Shown here: positions 22,866-35,876 of the stretch, piece after piece
Layout: every line of letters starts with the position of its first letter
How positions within the stretch are numbered: position 1 is the first letter of the stretch
Assembly (NCBI GenBank): GCA_026545765.1
Contig: CM048841.1
Coordinates: forward strand, 68,880,217-68,944,216
Direction of reading: 5' to 3'
Source of the DNA: Plantago major
Taxonomy: Eukaryota > Streptophyta > Magnoliopsida > Lamiales > Plantaginaceae
DNA length: 64,000 nt
The notes under the pieces: generated by a model
Told to the model about the DNA's origin: nothing
Database searches by the model: none
Seen by the model: only the letters and a program-made list of their open reading frames with translations
Translations under genes and position numbers: made by a program

Positions 22866-25370
22866 ATGTCTCGAGTGATGCACGCTCAAGCCGTAAAACT
22901 ACGAGAAATGGAAGAACAACATGATGCTCCATCTGGAGGCCATTAGTGATGAGATGATCTATATCATCAATGAAGGGCCTATCAAAATCAGACAACTCAA
23001 ACAAGTTACTGAGGTGTCTGATGGAAGAAAAGCCTAAGACAAGGAAGATGGAAGCGAGGACATGGCTGCTAGTGATAGTGGTCATGTTGCTCGTGGAAGC
23101 ATTATATATGAAGACAAGCCAAGAGAGCTCTGGACATCTGAAGATGCCAAGAGACACAGATTGGATGGTCAAGCTCGTAATATAATCATCAGATCGACAC
23201 CTGAGCACATACAGTGTAAACTGTGGGGTGCTAAAACGGCGAAAGTTTCCTGGCAATTGATTGAAGAAATCTGTGCCAGAACTGAGAAAACCAAAGAAAA
23301 CAAGTTCGAAGTTCTTAAATTGAAGTTCCAAAACTTCAAACAAGGTCCCACTGAAACTATGGAAGAACTTGATTTCAGATTTACTACTCTTATGAGTGAT
23401 ATGGTTGCACTTGGTGAAAGCAATAGATACTCCGAGTCAGAAAAGATTAAGACTATTGTCAGAAGTCTCAATCACAACTGGGAACACACTAAGTTCTTTT
23501 ATTTCAATCAAGGGATGCCAAATATTACTCCAGTAGAGCTCTTCTCTCATCTTGCTACTGTAGACTATGAGACAACTCAGAGAGAACAAACAACTGAAAA
23601 GTTGCAAAGTGTTGCTCTAGTTTCTCAAGGTGCTTCTGAAAAGAAGGATACCAAAGAAGCATCTGAAGAAAATGCTCTTGCAGTAAGACACATGAAGAAA
23701 TTTGTGAGTCAAGAGATTGAGAGAAGAAAAGCTAAAGAAAAGCTGAAAAGCATCTTGGCCCAAACTATCATCAGTACAAGAACATACAAGTGAACAACTC
23801 TCTGAACACCCCCATTCAGAAAGGTGTTAGTACTAAAGCTGCAGAAATAGGAAATGATATCTGCTTCTATTGTCAAAAGCCTGGTCACTTCAAGAGAGAT
23901 TGTCCTGCTTTAAACAAGCTCAAGACAGGTGACAAGAAGGACAGAAGAAAGAGAAATCAAAGGGCCTTACTGACTGAAGAAAGGAAGAAGATTCAAATTC
24001 AACTTGATGCTCTAGACTTTGAGACAGATTCTGAAAATGAAGATTCAGATGACTCAAACCTACCATCACCAGAATTGTGTGGAATCACCCACGATGTAAT
24101 TGACTTCGGCCTTAAGAAGAAAGAAATGTGTGGAGTTCTTTGAGATTCGGGTCCGACATCTCCAACATTGAAATGTGTCTTATGGCTGATGAGGTAACTA
24201 ACAATTCACAATTTCTGTACTATGAGAGTGATGATGGAATTGAGGATCTGGAGTTGGTCAAGAGTGAATTGGATCGTTATGAGAAAGAATTTCTGGAAGC
24301 ACAATCCAAAACCAGAATTCTAGAGAAAAGCAAAGAAACTCTTGAAAAAGAGGTTTCTGAGCTAACGTAGTATCTCGAGAACAAGAACGCTGAAATAGCC
24401 TTTCTGAAATCTCAGATATCTGAGAATAAAAATTCTCACAAACTAGCCTTGGATGAACTTACTAAGAAAATGATGAAGCTGCTTTCTGAGAATGAAGAAC
24501 TCAGAAAGAAAGAGCTATCCTTCCAATCTTATGAAAAGGCTAGTGATACTCTCACTGAGTTTCAATCCTATCTGAGAGATCCCTCTGGGAAAGGTGGACT
24601 TGGACTTGATGAACAATCGAGTAATTCATCTTCCTCTGAAGAAGAGTGATGAAAGGTTGACCTTTGTAAAAAGTCAACAGAATTGTTCTTCAACCACCTA
24701 TAGCATTGGTCAGAAAGCTAGGGTAGTTGACAAAGGAAAAGGAGTAGCAACTTAGCCTTTGAAAGAACAACAAGTTCACAAGAAACTTGCGGATAAGGTT
24801 TCTGAAAAGTAACATAACCCTCAGACATGTAACCATCCACATTGCTACATTACTAGGAAAGGAAGAATTGCTGGAATAGGCAAATTCTCTACTGTACCAT
24901 TTTATGAAAATAAAGATGGTGCAAAAACTAGTAAGGCTTCTGAAGAACGTATTCAGAAAGCCAAAGGTGTTCGAAATGGCATTAGCTATCGTGCTATTGG
25001 AAAAGTTCTTCTGCAACAATATACGGAAGGACAAGAACAATGGCACAAGGCTGATATTGCACGTAGCAATAGACAGAAGTGGAAGAAATCTCAAGCCACT
25101 GAAAAACTGAATGCCAGAGCTAGAAAGAACCTGGCCAGAAAGGCTAAGTTTGCTGAAAAGCAATCCCAGAAACCCAGGATCCAGAAAGCAACAAAAGGAA
25201 CACCTAGAAACACCACAAGAAGGAAAATTGAGATCAAAATTACTGATTTTATTGCATCTCCTTCTGATCAAGTTAGACAAAAACAAACTCCCAAGAAATT
25301 CACTAAAATGTGGATTCCTACTGGAAGAATGTTTAGTCTAAATGGTTCTATCTCTGAAGCAAGAACCTAA
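22866..25370 (+). pseudogene. gag region of element C
   Basis: Starts at the ATG of the MS..DA..KPENYKKWK-type leader seen in sister copies. It contains the Copia gag (UBN2-type) core (about 23,200-23,600, FEVLKLKFQNFKQGPTETM), a CCHC knuckle CFYCQKPGHFKRDC at 23862-23903, then an unusually long C-terminal extension with acidic and coiled-coil stretches (24,200-24,560, Glu/Lys/Leu heptads) and a basic tail (24,950-25,310). The long tail is typical of SIRE-type gag. The protein would form the virus-like particle and bind RNA. All four sister copies end gag with a stop at the same place, just before a pyrimidine-rich tract and an AG; pol follows in another frame. Broken in a few places. Confidence 0.8.
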
Positions 25371-25393
25371 CTCCTGTTTCCTGTTTTGTGCAG

Positions 25394-28300
25394 AACGCCT
25401 CTTGGACTAAGGCTTAATGGCTATTTGATAGTGGATGCGGAAAGCACATGACAGGAGACAAAGCAAATCTGGTCAACTACAAAACTTGCAACAATGGACC
25501 AGACATCAGATTTGCTGGAGGAGAATTAAATCCCTCTCTGGGATTTGGCAACGTCAAATTAGGATCATTAACTTTCACTGACGTATTACATATTAAGGGT
25601 TTGAAATATAATCTATTTAGCATGAGCCAGTTTGCAGACAAGGGATTTACTGTGAAATTCAAAGCAAAGTATTGCAAACTTATAGACAATGAGTCAAAGC
25701 AGACAGTCTTGGTTGCTCGGCGAAAAGACAGTCTTTATGTTGCCGACTGGGCATCTGCCACAACTAAAGAATGTCTCATGGTGAGTCAATCAGGTCACAC
25801 AGAAGAGCACTGGTTATGGCACAAAAGAATGAGTCACTTGAATTTCAAAACTCTGAACAAACTTGCCAAGAAAGAGTTAGTGGTTGGCCTTCCCAAAACA
25901 TCTTTCAGAAAGGATGGTATCTGTTCTGCCTGTCAGATGGGGAAACAATCTAAGATCTCTTTTAAGTCCAAAATCAGACACTCTAGTGTTAGACCACTGC
26001 AACTATTACACATGGATCTTTTTGAATCATCTGTAACTAGTTATGCGCAGAAAGAAGTATGATCTTGTTGTTGTAGATGACTTCTCAAGATTCACTGGGT
26101 TCTCTTCGAAGCACAATCGATGCAAGGTGGAGATACCAAACTTGTTGAATAAGCTTGAAGTCATGAAAATGACAAGGTATCTCGCAATCGAGGGACCATG
26201 GTACCGAGTTTGTCAACCAAGACATTAAGGAGTTTTGTACCAAAGAAAGGTATACAACACCAACTTTCCTCTCAGAAGAACATCACAACAAAATGGTGTC
26301 AGAAAGGAAAATAGAACACTTAAAGAAGTAGCAAGGACAATGCTAGGCGAATCGAGATAAGTGAAGTTTATTGGGTTGAAGTCAAACACAAAGATGCTAC
26401 ACTCGTAATGTATGTTTGATAAACAAACACCATGACAAGACCCCTTATGAACTCTTGGTTGGTAGACCCCCTAATATCAAACTTCTAAAAGTATTTGGTT
26501 GTAGGTGTTTTGTTCTTAACAATGGAAAAGAGTATCTAAAGACATTTCAACCAAAGGCAGATGAAGGTGTGTTTCTTGGTTATTCTATGAATAGCAAAGC
26601 ATACACAGTTTACAATAAAAGAACAAAGAAGATTGAAGAATCAGTTCATGTTGTATTCTATGAAGGAAGCAAGAAAACACCCCTTGCTGATGAACTCTCA
26701 GAAAGGTTCACGGAACTAATGATAAAGGATTCTGAAGAGGAACTCTCAGAAAGGAAAAACATCATTGTGGAAAGAGAGGATGACTCTGACGAAGAAAAGC
26801 ATGAAATGCCTAGTAACAACCAGATGATTCTCAGACATGATGAAGAATTTCCTATGAGAATTCCAGAAATGGAAACTGAAGATGTTCATCAGAGAGCTAA
26901 TTCTGGAAATGACCTCTCTGACAGGCATGTCCCAGAAAGCTCTCACACTGAGAAAGTGTCAGACATTCACCGCCCTTCTGAGGTGCAAAATGTCACAGAT
27001 ACTGAAGAAGTATCAAGTCATAATCATAGTGATTCACATTCAGATCACATAGATGTTGACCCTACTAGCCCTAAACCCATGATGAGATGGATCAAGGATC
27101 ATCCTGCAAAAGATGTAATTGGACAAATCAATCAAGGTGTTAGGACTAGGAGATCAATAGCTGAAAATGCTAATTCTCTCTTTGGATGTTTTATCTCAAA
27201 CATTGAACCAAAAACTATAGAAGAAGCATTAAGAGACCAAGACTGGATCTCTGCAATGCAAGAAGAGTTGGATCAGTTTGAAAGAAACAAAGTCTGGAAA
27301 CTAGTTCCATTTGTAGAAGGAATATCTGTGATTGGAACTAAGTGGGTTTTCAGAAACAAGATGAATGAATCTGGTGAAATAACCAGAAACAAAGCAAGGT
27401 TGGTTGCCAAGGGATTCACCCAGACTGAAGGTTTAGATTTTGATGAGTCATATGCACCTGTTGCCAGATTGGATGCAATAAGACTCTTTCTAGCCTTTGC
27501 AGCTCATAAAGACTTTAAAGTTTATCAGATGGATGTCAAAAGTGCATTCTTGAATGGTGAACTTGCTGAGGAAGTCTATGTTGAACAACCACCTGGTTTT
27601 GAAGTTTCCTCAGAAAGTAGAATGGTCTATAAGCTACAGAAAGCTCTTTATGGACTGAAACAGGCTCCAAGAGCATGGTATGACACTTTGGCCAAATACC
27701 TTCTGGAAAGTGGTTTCAAGAAAGGTGAAGTTGATAAAACTCTATTTACTTTAAACCATGATGGGAAACTACTCTTAGTTCAAGTATATGTTGATGACAT
27801 CATATTTGGATCTAAGGACAAGCAACTTTGTGATGACTTTGCAAATCTCATGAAAACTAAGTTTGAGATGATCATGATGGGAGAATTGAACTATTTCCTA
27901 GGATTGCAAGTCAAGCAACTCAATGATGGAATATTCATTAGTCAGACAAAGTATGCAAAAGACATGCTCACAAAGTTCAAACTTAAGCCTTCTGAAAAGA
28001 ATGCTAAGATACCTATGAGCATAGGAACCAAGATGACCTATACTGAATCAGATAAGAGTGTTGATGAACACAAGTATAGGAAATTGATAGGTTCACTACT
28101 TTACCTTCATCGCAAGCACGATATTCAATATGCAGTTGGAGTGTGTGCTAGATTTCAAACAAATCCAATGCAATCACACTACAACATTGCTATGAAAATA
28201 TTAAGGTAAGTGAAAGGTACAGTAGATGTAGGTTTGTGGTATCCTAAAGAAAGTGGATTGAGTTTGGCTGGTTACTCAGATGCTGATTATGCTGGATCAA

Positions 28301-28737
28301 TGCTTGATAGGAAAAGTACCTCAGGTTCTTGTCAGTTTCTGGGAACTAGACTTATATCATGGTTTAGCAAGAAACAAAACTCAATTGCAACTTCTACCAT
28401 AGAGGCTGAATATATTGCTGCTGGTTGTTGTGCAACAGAAATTCTGTGGATTCAACAACAACTGAGAGACTATGGACTCAATGAAGAGAAAACTCCCATT
28501 TTCTGTGATAACACAAATGCTATTGCAATCACACAGATACCCAAATTCCATGCCAGAACAAAGCACATTGATGTTAGACACTACTTCATCAGAGACCATG
28601 TTGAGAAAGGCAATATAGAGATACTCAAGATTGGCACAGAAGACCAACTTGCAGATATCTTCACTAAGCCCTTACAAGAAAGCCGGTTCTTGACCTTAAG
28701 ACATAATCTTGGATTAATGGAGTTTCCTAAGGACTGA
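25394..28737 (+). pseudogene. Copia pol region of element C (PR-INT-RT-RNaseH)
   Basis: Protease (DSG at about 25,430), GAG-pre-integrase with the HHCC zinc region (25,800-25,960), integrase core, a conserved chromosomally variable linker rich in Ser/Asp/His (26,700-27,080), reverse transcriptase in a 597-codon open block (26416-28209) with YVDD at 27787-27798, and RNase H (28,240-28,700) ending in GLMEFPKD. Domain order and motifs place it firmly in Ty1/Copia. The integrase part is the most damaged; the RT part is nearly whole. Confidence 0.92.
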
Positions 28738-29660
28738 AAAATTGTCCTGAATCTCTAAAAGACTGAATAAGTGAGTAGGCCTCTGAGAACAGGTTCTCAG
28801 AAAGCCAAGTTGATAAGAAGTGATGCAAAGGTTTCTGAGTAGCAACACTCAGAAAGGCAAAACATTTCTGGAACGGGTATCCAGAAAGGCAAAGGTCGGT
28901 ACACACATAATAAGTAAATAAAACTAGAACTTACTTACTGAGAGTGGGTCAAATACATTCAGACAACTGAAGCTTCTGACACTTGAATTCAGAAAGCTAT
29001 GTAGTCATAAAGAGAAATGGACACACAAAGCCCAAAAGGTATAAGTTCTGAAAGTCAAACATGTGCAATGTCTTTTATTTTTACCATTTTCATGATAAAC
29101 AATATATAGATAAGGACTTGACACTCAGAATGATAAGCTCAAATGATTAAGTGTTCCTACTCTTTACTAAGTGACACAATGAATGTAGCATATTAAAAAT
29201 CCATCAAGTCGGCACATTACCATTTGTTGATTGATATCATTACAAGATATTCAATATAAGCCCTTGATGAATAAACGTTTGATCTTAACGGTTGAGATTA
29301 AAACAAAGCAAGTAATGTCTGTTGAGAAATGCAGACATGGCCCACTACTCATTTAATGAAGTACAAATGACGTACCACGCCTATGCAGATGCAAAGACAC
29401 GCATTCATATTCAGCTATATGTATGTTGTATCTATGTACATTTTGTCTGCTATATATATAGGATTTGGGCAAAAGACAAACACTTTTACCAATTTCGAAA
29501 TTTCAAACTTGCATCAAAACAGCAAAATCTCTCAAGATTTCTGCAAAACCCCTCTGCAAAACTCAACTTCTTGTGCTTAGTCTTCTGAAAAGATAGACTA
29601 ATCTCGATTAATTGTGCAATATTCATCTGAAAAACACTCACTCTAAACTCTATATAAGAG
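28738..29660 (+). other. Spacer between pol and env-like gene of C
   Basis: About 920 bases without a supportable ORF. It contains repeated CTCAGAAAG motifs at its start (28,780-28,870) and CATATATATAGG at about 29,451, which could be a second core promoter or simply leader for the env-like message. The same layout is in element B at 17000-17779. Confidence 0.6.
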
Positions 29661-32600
29661 ATGGCACCCAAGAAGATGACCACCAAGAACCCTAAGGCAA
29701 CATCCTCTGCTCCTGCTGAAAATCAAGGAGGAAAGGAACTTAAGGTGTTGAATAAACGCCTTCTGGGAAAGTTTACCCCATCGGACTGGAACCCTAAACA
29801 CAAAATGAATTGGGGAGCCTTTCTAGTAAAGAGATATGTACCAGCAGTTATATCTTCAAAACCAGAAAGGAAACTGATATTGGGAATGCTGAAGAATTCC
29901 CATATCTACAAGCTTCTATCTGCTGCACCCAAAGGACTATCCACACTGGATGTACTGGAGTTATATAACAACTCCAAAATCTTCACAAAAGTTGTGAATG
30001 ATGAAGAAGAAAAATACATGCAGACTGAAGTCCAAGGACAAGATATTGTTCTAAACTGCAAGACTTTCTGCAAGATATTCCGATTGAAAAATTGAGGAAC
30101 ATTTGAAGACATCAACATCAAGGACGCTTCCATGATTCAAGGCGTCAAAGAGCTATTTGAAGCAATCCAATTAGAAAATGCAAAAGGTTTCCCATGAGAC
30201 TTTGTTCTGAAGGCCATCAGAACTAGTCATCTCCAGAAACACTGGAGTACTTTAGCTCTTATTCTAGTCCGTTGCTTTGATGGCAACAAAGGTGGAGTAG
30301 ACCAGATAAGCATGGAGAGATGGATGATGATGCATCTTCTGAACAAGAAGCATGAAGGGCAGGAAACCCACTTCAATTGGGGGAAGTACGCCTTCAACAA
30401 ATTTCTTGGACACATTGAGGAATTTGAGCCCAAAATTATCAATGGCCTTGCTGAGCCAAAGGCCAATATGCACTTTGGTCTCAGGATCTGTTACATTCTA
30501 GAAACAATGGGAATCACTCTCAGAGAGAGGCAGGAAATCCCAGCACCAACTCCCTTTTCAGACACGCTTTTGAAGAAAAGGAGAAACTTGCTGCTGAGAA
30601 CGCACTCAGAAAGGCAGAAGAAGAAGAAACTGCACAGCAAGGTGAGGAGGTCTCTGAGCAAGCCAAAGCTAAACCTCCAGTTGCCAAGAGAAAGAGGACT
30701 CATAGAAAAAGAGCCTCCAAGTCCCTAATCATACAAGAGGCACAACCTTCTGGAGACAAGGTCTCAGAAGATGTTGGACGCTCAGAAAGGCAAATCCAGA
30801 ATGCCCCAAGAGTCCTGAACCAGAATGCTCCAGAACTCTCCAGAGAGGATAGAAATATCATAGATGGGTCTGCACCAACACAGAATAGTGATTCTGAGGA
30901 TGATGAAGTACTTGCAAAAGTACTCAAAAGATTCAAGTATGAGACCCATGGAGGAGCATCAAGCTCAGCTCTTCAGAAAGACAAGAGCCCCTCTGCCCAG
31001 CAGGAAGAAGAAGGCCTGGGTGAGGAAGATAGAATGATGGAAGATGTTGCCATTGCTTCCACATTCACAATGCCAGCACTTAATATTGCTGAAGAAAACC
31101 CTGTTCTTGAATAGGTTCTTCAACCTTCTGAGAAAGCTCAACTCTCAGAAAGGGATCAAACTGAGATGGAGACTCAGAATGATACTGCAGAGGAGATCAA
31201 TAATGAGCACAGAGAGACTGTGGAATCACCACAAGTTCAAGAGATCAATGATCAGCCTGACTCTATTCAGGTAACAAAGATAGTTTGTATCTAACATGTC
31301 AACATAATTGTATGTCAACTTGTTACTCATAAGCTGTATTTGTTACAGGCCAACTTGGAGACACACTTTCAGGGGGAAGAAAACCTGTCCACCCCCTTGA
31401 ATCAAGAAGAGGTTCCTCCAACCTCAGAACATCAAGAAGAGCCTGTCCCACAGGTAGTAAAAGTTATCTCTGAACAAGAAATAACTAACTAAAATTGCTC
31501 TTATGTTCTAATATTCTTAATGCCTCTTCTTAGGCTCCAACTGAGGAAGTAGTGGTGGTGGAACCAACACCCCAAAACCTAGAGATTCCAGAAGCTGAAA
31601 AGCTTTATGAGGAAGTATTCTTGAGCCTTCTACTGAGAAGGTAAGTAATCAGTAATAGTCTTCTTCAACGAATGCTCTGGAAAACCCACTACTAAAATCT
31701 CTTATGTTTGTTCTTACAGGCTCAGTCAGAAGAACAATTGGATGGAGAAACAGTTGTGTCATCTCCTCCAAAAGAAACTAAAACTGCTGAACAAGCAGTA
31801 TCTGCAGAAAAGGTGCCAGAAACCCCCAAGGTTTCTGAGGAACATGCTACTGAGCTTCCTCACTTGGAAGTAAGTGAAGTCTCAGAAAGCACTTTTCCAC
31901 CTATCTTTTCTGTTAAAAGTTTCTAAACATGTTTGATTTTAACTCTCAGGTTCAAGCAGAAAGAAAGGTTGATGAGGATAAAACTTCTCCTCACACCAAA
32001 GTATCTGAGGCCTCTGTGCCCAAGCAAGCAAAAATCCAAGCAGATGAGCCTAGTGTTTCTACACAGGTATGCTCAGAAAGCTCACTTCTGCACACAGATA
32101 CTAACACAAGTGGTTTGAACAAAACTAACTTGAACACTTTCTTTCAGGCTCAAAGTCTAGTGCCAGTTGATTTACTCAAGGCCTTCCAGAAGCACACCTT
32201 AAAGAAACATCTCAAGTGCTTCAGACAATGGCAGAAACTCAGAAAGGCTGACCTTTCTGAAGTAGCCAGAGTAATCGACGTCCCAGAAAAGAGAGCAATT
32301 GCCCTAAATCTGGAGGATTATATCCATGCATTGTTCCCTACAGAGTCCTACTCATTTGCCACTCTAATGCATGAAGACTTCATTCATGAAGTAGCACAAA
32401 GACTTATAGCAGATTTCAAGTCTGCGGATGCTCAAACCCAAGAGCAGATGGTTACCCATCCTGCCTTGCCCAGCAAGCTCACTACTTATCCTGCTGAACA
32501 AGAAGAAGTTAATGGGAGGATGATTACATTCCCAAATGTGATCAACCTGGTTTCAGAAGATGACGAGGAGATGGACGAAAATGATTATCAAGAACCTCCC

Positions 32601-34826
32601 TCTGAGCATCCAAACCAAGAAACAAAGAATAAGAGTGATGATGATGATGATCAGGATGATGATCCCCAACCTGGACAAGGCGGGATTCAGAAAGCTAGCA
32701 AAGAGAGTGGAGAAAAGGCTACTCCCTCAATTGCTCAGAAAGCTCCATCATCATCACCTCCCAAGTCTCATCAAGATACCCAACAGGCTGAACACAATGA
32801 TGCCTTAGAAGAAATTTCAGCCGCTGAGTTTAGAATTGAACAACTCAGAAAGGTATTGGAAGAATAGAAGAGAATCAACATTGAGACTCAAGCTCTTGTT
32901 GATGAAAAGGAAGTCAAAAACAAAAAGCTCGAAGAAGCTAATGCCAAAGAATTGGCACTCCTAGATGAGCAAAGAAATTTGAAGAATGCCATTGTTGTCA
33001 CAGCTGCTGAAATAGATGCAATGGATGACAATGATGATGAAGAGCATGATGCTGAGACTGCATCAGAAAGACCTTCTACATCTTCTCAGAAGGCCAACAC
33101 ACTTGATGGAAAGCAGAAGAAGATTGTCAATTTGCAAACAATCCAAGAAAAGGATTATGATAGTGATGCTGAAACCCACAACTTGATCACTGAAGCAGAA
33201 GATGAGAGACTTGTCACCCAGCACAAAAGAGCCCTACTTGCTCCTCATATATTCTCTGCACCAAGTAGTTCAAGAAGTGAAGAGCACCGTGCAAGGAACA
33301 GTGTCTTTTTAGAACTCAGAAAGACACTAGTTGCCCAAGATACAGAAGTGCTAAAATCCGTCCCAGAAGAGATGAAGCCCTTGGTCATTGCTTTACTCAA
33401 CAGAGCAACCAAAGACGCCTCTCTCAGAAAGACCTAGGGTTGGTCAGGGATGAGGATTGTAACAATGCTAATGTAGCATTGAATGAAGCCAGCCATGCTG
33501 TCCTGCAAGCCAACGCCATCCTAAGGCCGCTTGAAGAACTCAACAGAAAGGAGCAGGAACTGGTTAGACAGAACAACGAGCTGAAGAAAGAACTTCAACA
33601 ATTAGTCAGGGTGCACAACAATCTCCATAAAAACTTTGAAACTCTCTCTGAAGCTTATGCTATCATGAGTCAGTCATTCATGACTAAGGGGGAAGAAGAG
33701 ATGCCTCAGAAAGGCAGAGGAATAAAAAGAAAACAATCAAATCCTCCCTCCTCAAGTCAACTTGTCATTAAGGACACCACTGGAGACACCCTTGCTGAAG
33801 AAGTTGTTCCAGATCAACCAGCCAGAAGGCTGAGAAGTATGGTCACTAGGGGAACCAAGTCCCTTAGAATCTCAGAAGAGAAGAAGACTTCTGAAGTAGA
33901 AGAAAAGGAAGAAGGAGAAGTACGAGGCCAAGAAAGCTGCAAGTCTCCAATTTGGACTACAATGATGATGAGGATGATTCTGATGAACATCCACTTCACA
34001 AGAAAAGGAGACAAGCAACTACTTCACAACATCCTCTGGCAAAGAAGTTCTTAGCAATGTAACTCCTTCCGCAACACCAAGTCTATACAAGGAACATCCA
34101 CCAAAGACAAAGGCGGGGAAGAAAGGGTTAGAGGATCTCCTGACAGAAGGCCACCAAACAGAAAAGCAAGGAGGGATTTCCAGTTTGGCAGAATAAACAA
34201 TGAAACACATCAAGAAAGGCCAACTGATGCCCACATTGAGTATATGAAGACTAGTAATGAAGAATCTTCATATAGGTGCATTCTGAACAAGAGAGGGTAT
34301 TGGATTCTGGAACTACAACATCTACTTGTCAATGATAAGTTTCCAACTCCCATCCTCAACCAGATCCTGAAATGGAGAGAAGGCAAGCCAGAATTGCTAA
34401 AATCTGAGCACCTTCATGCCTGGTTAAACTTTGAAGTAGAAAAGAGGAATGAAGCCAGAAAGATAGATCTTTCTTTTGCCTGATGATGTACACAAGGTAA
34501 GAAAACTGGATGGTAGCTACAGCAGGAAGAACAAACTAGGTGTTTCAACCTATGAGTCATTCTATATGACATTGGATGAATACGTAGATGATATACACTA
34601 TCTGGAAGAAATATACAAGTATTTCAACCTATCTCAGCTGCAAGTAGACCATGCCTGGGTCTGGGGAAAGTACTTCTGGGTCAAACATTTTCTGCGGAAG
34701 AATCACAAGCTTGGCAAGAGTTACCATGAAATATGTGACTTATCCAGAAAGACAGAGCTATCTGTCAGAAGGATTCTTTATGAATATGTCCAAGAATGTA
34801 GAAAAGTGGATGATCATGTCAACTGA
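29661..34826 (+). pseudogene. Env-like (post-pol) gene region of element C
   Basis: Begins MAPKKMTTKNPKATSS at 29661. The N-terminal block (to about 30,540) is collinear with that of B (LLGKFTPSDWNPKHKMNWGA, LSTLDVLELYNNSKI, ERWMMMHLLNKK). Then come a basic stretch, and a series of short Glu/Gln-rich blocks separated by five spacers of 78-81 nt that start GT and end AG: 31271-31348, 31454-31533, 31641-31719, 31870-31949 and 32067-32147. After them lie a conserved block (KHLKCFRQWQKLRKADLSE, 32,200), acidic runs (32,560-32,660), a coiled-coil block (33,440-33,700) and the Trp-rich C-terminal block shared with A (34,240-34,820). Spacing of the five spacers matches B in order. Broken in several other places. 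Function unknown; I see no membrane segment supporting a true envelope. Confidence 0.75.
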
Positions 34827-34974
34827 TCCAGAAAGGGGTGCTGAAGAACTTGAGGTATCTGAACCCAAGTTGTGTTTCTGAAGACTTGAAGACTAGTAAC
34901 ATTATAATACTCTCTTGGAGCTTGGACTCTCCTTTGTTCTAATTTACTTAGTATGTTTTATTACTTTTTGTAAT

Positions 34975-35821
34975 TGAAAGTGCAGTATGCACTTATATTT
35001 TGATAATCTTGTCTTTCAATAATCAGTTCCAAGTTTGTGTTTGTTGTTGTTTGTGAAGCTGTAGGATTATCAATGTTGTATAACATTGTGACAGGATAGA
35101 ATTCAATGTTGGCATAACATTGAAGATATAGCATTGCCGCAGACATCGAAGACAAAGCACTTTGGACAGGATACTTGGACTGGAAGTATTGACAAAACGA
35201 ACAAGAATTGATTTAAGGAAAAAGAACAGTTTGTGGTGAAAAGCAAGAAGGAATATATTTTATGAAGAATTGAAATATGGAAATTTCCTTCTATGCGCAT
35301 TTTGAAGAAAACAAGTAAAAGGAAAAATTGCCTTTGCCGAGATCCTATTTCCTTTCGACATAGATGGAAGAGGTCGACATCTCAAGTATATATATGCAAG
35401 GATTCAGCAAAGCAGTTTTGGAGCTTTTCTTGATGATCAATCGAGATTTTATTAAAAGAGTTTAGGCTTCTTGTTTTCTTCTAGCTTTAGAGTTTGTCTA
35501 AGAGTATTCATTGTTGGAATAACTCTTTCAAACATCGACCTAGAATAGCTTTTACTGTTGGTTCTTCTAGGGCTAGTTTTGGTTGTTTAATCAATCGTTT
35601 GTGATTGTATTAAACCTAGTTGATTAGATCTACTTTTCCTGTCAGTAGATATTTTGCCTAAGGTGCTGCCAATATATTTTTATATATATTGGCTTGGTAA
35701 TAGAAGTTACATTATTCATCCGCTGCTATCTGTTTACTGTAGACGTTGTTGAACAACATTGTTGGCAACATTGTCTGTTGATCTAGTTCCAAGTACCAAT
35801 CCGGGATCTTAAGTTTTAACA
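34975..35821 (+). repeat. 5' LTR of element E
   Basis: 847 bp, TGAAAGTGCAG..TTTTAACA, so it has TG..CA ends. TATATATA lies at about 35,387. CAATGTTG/CAACATTG pairs occur near 35,070, 35,106 and 35,755. Confidence 0.95.
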
Positions 35822-35823
35822 AG

Positions 35824-35836
35824 TGGCATCAGAGCC
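35824..35836 (+). promoter_or_regulatory. Primer-binding site of element E
   Basis: TGGCATCAGAGCC two bases after the LTR, an initiator tRNA-Met type primer site that differs slightly from that of elements B and C. Confidence 0.8.
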
Positions 35837-35876
35837 AGCCACCTAACTACTGGTGTCTGGATTTGGTACTACTACA

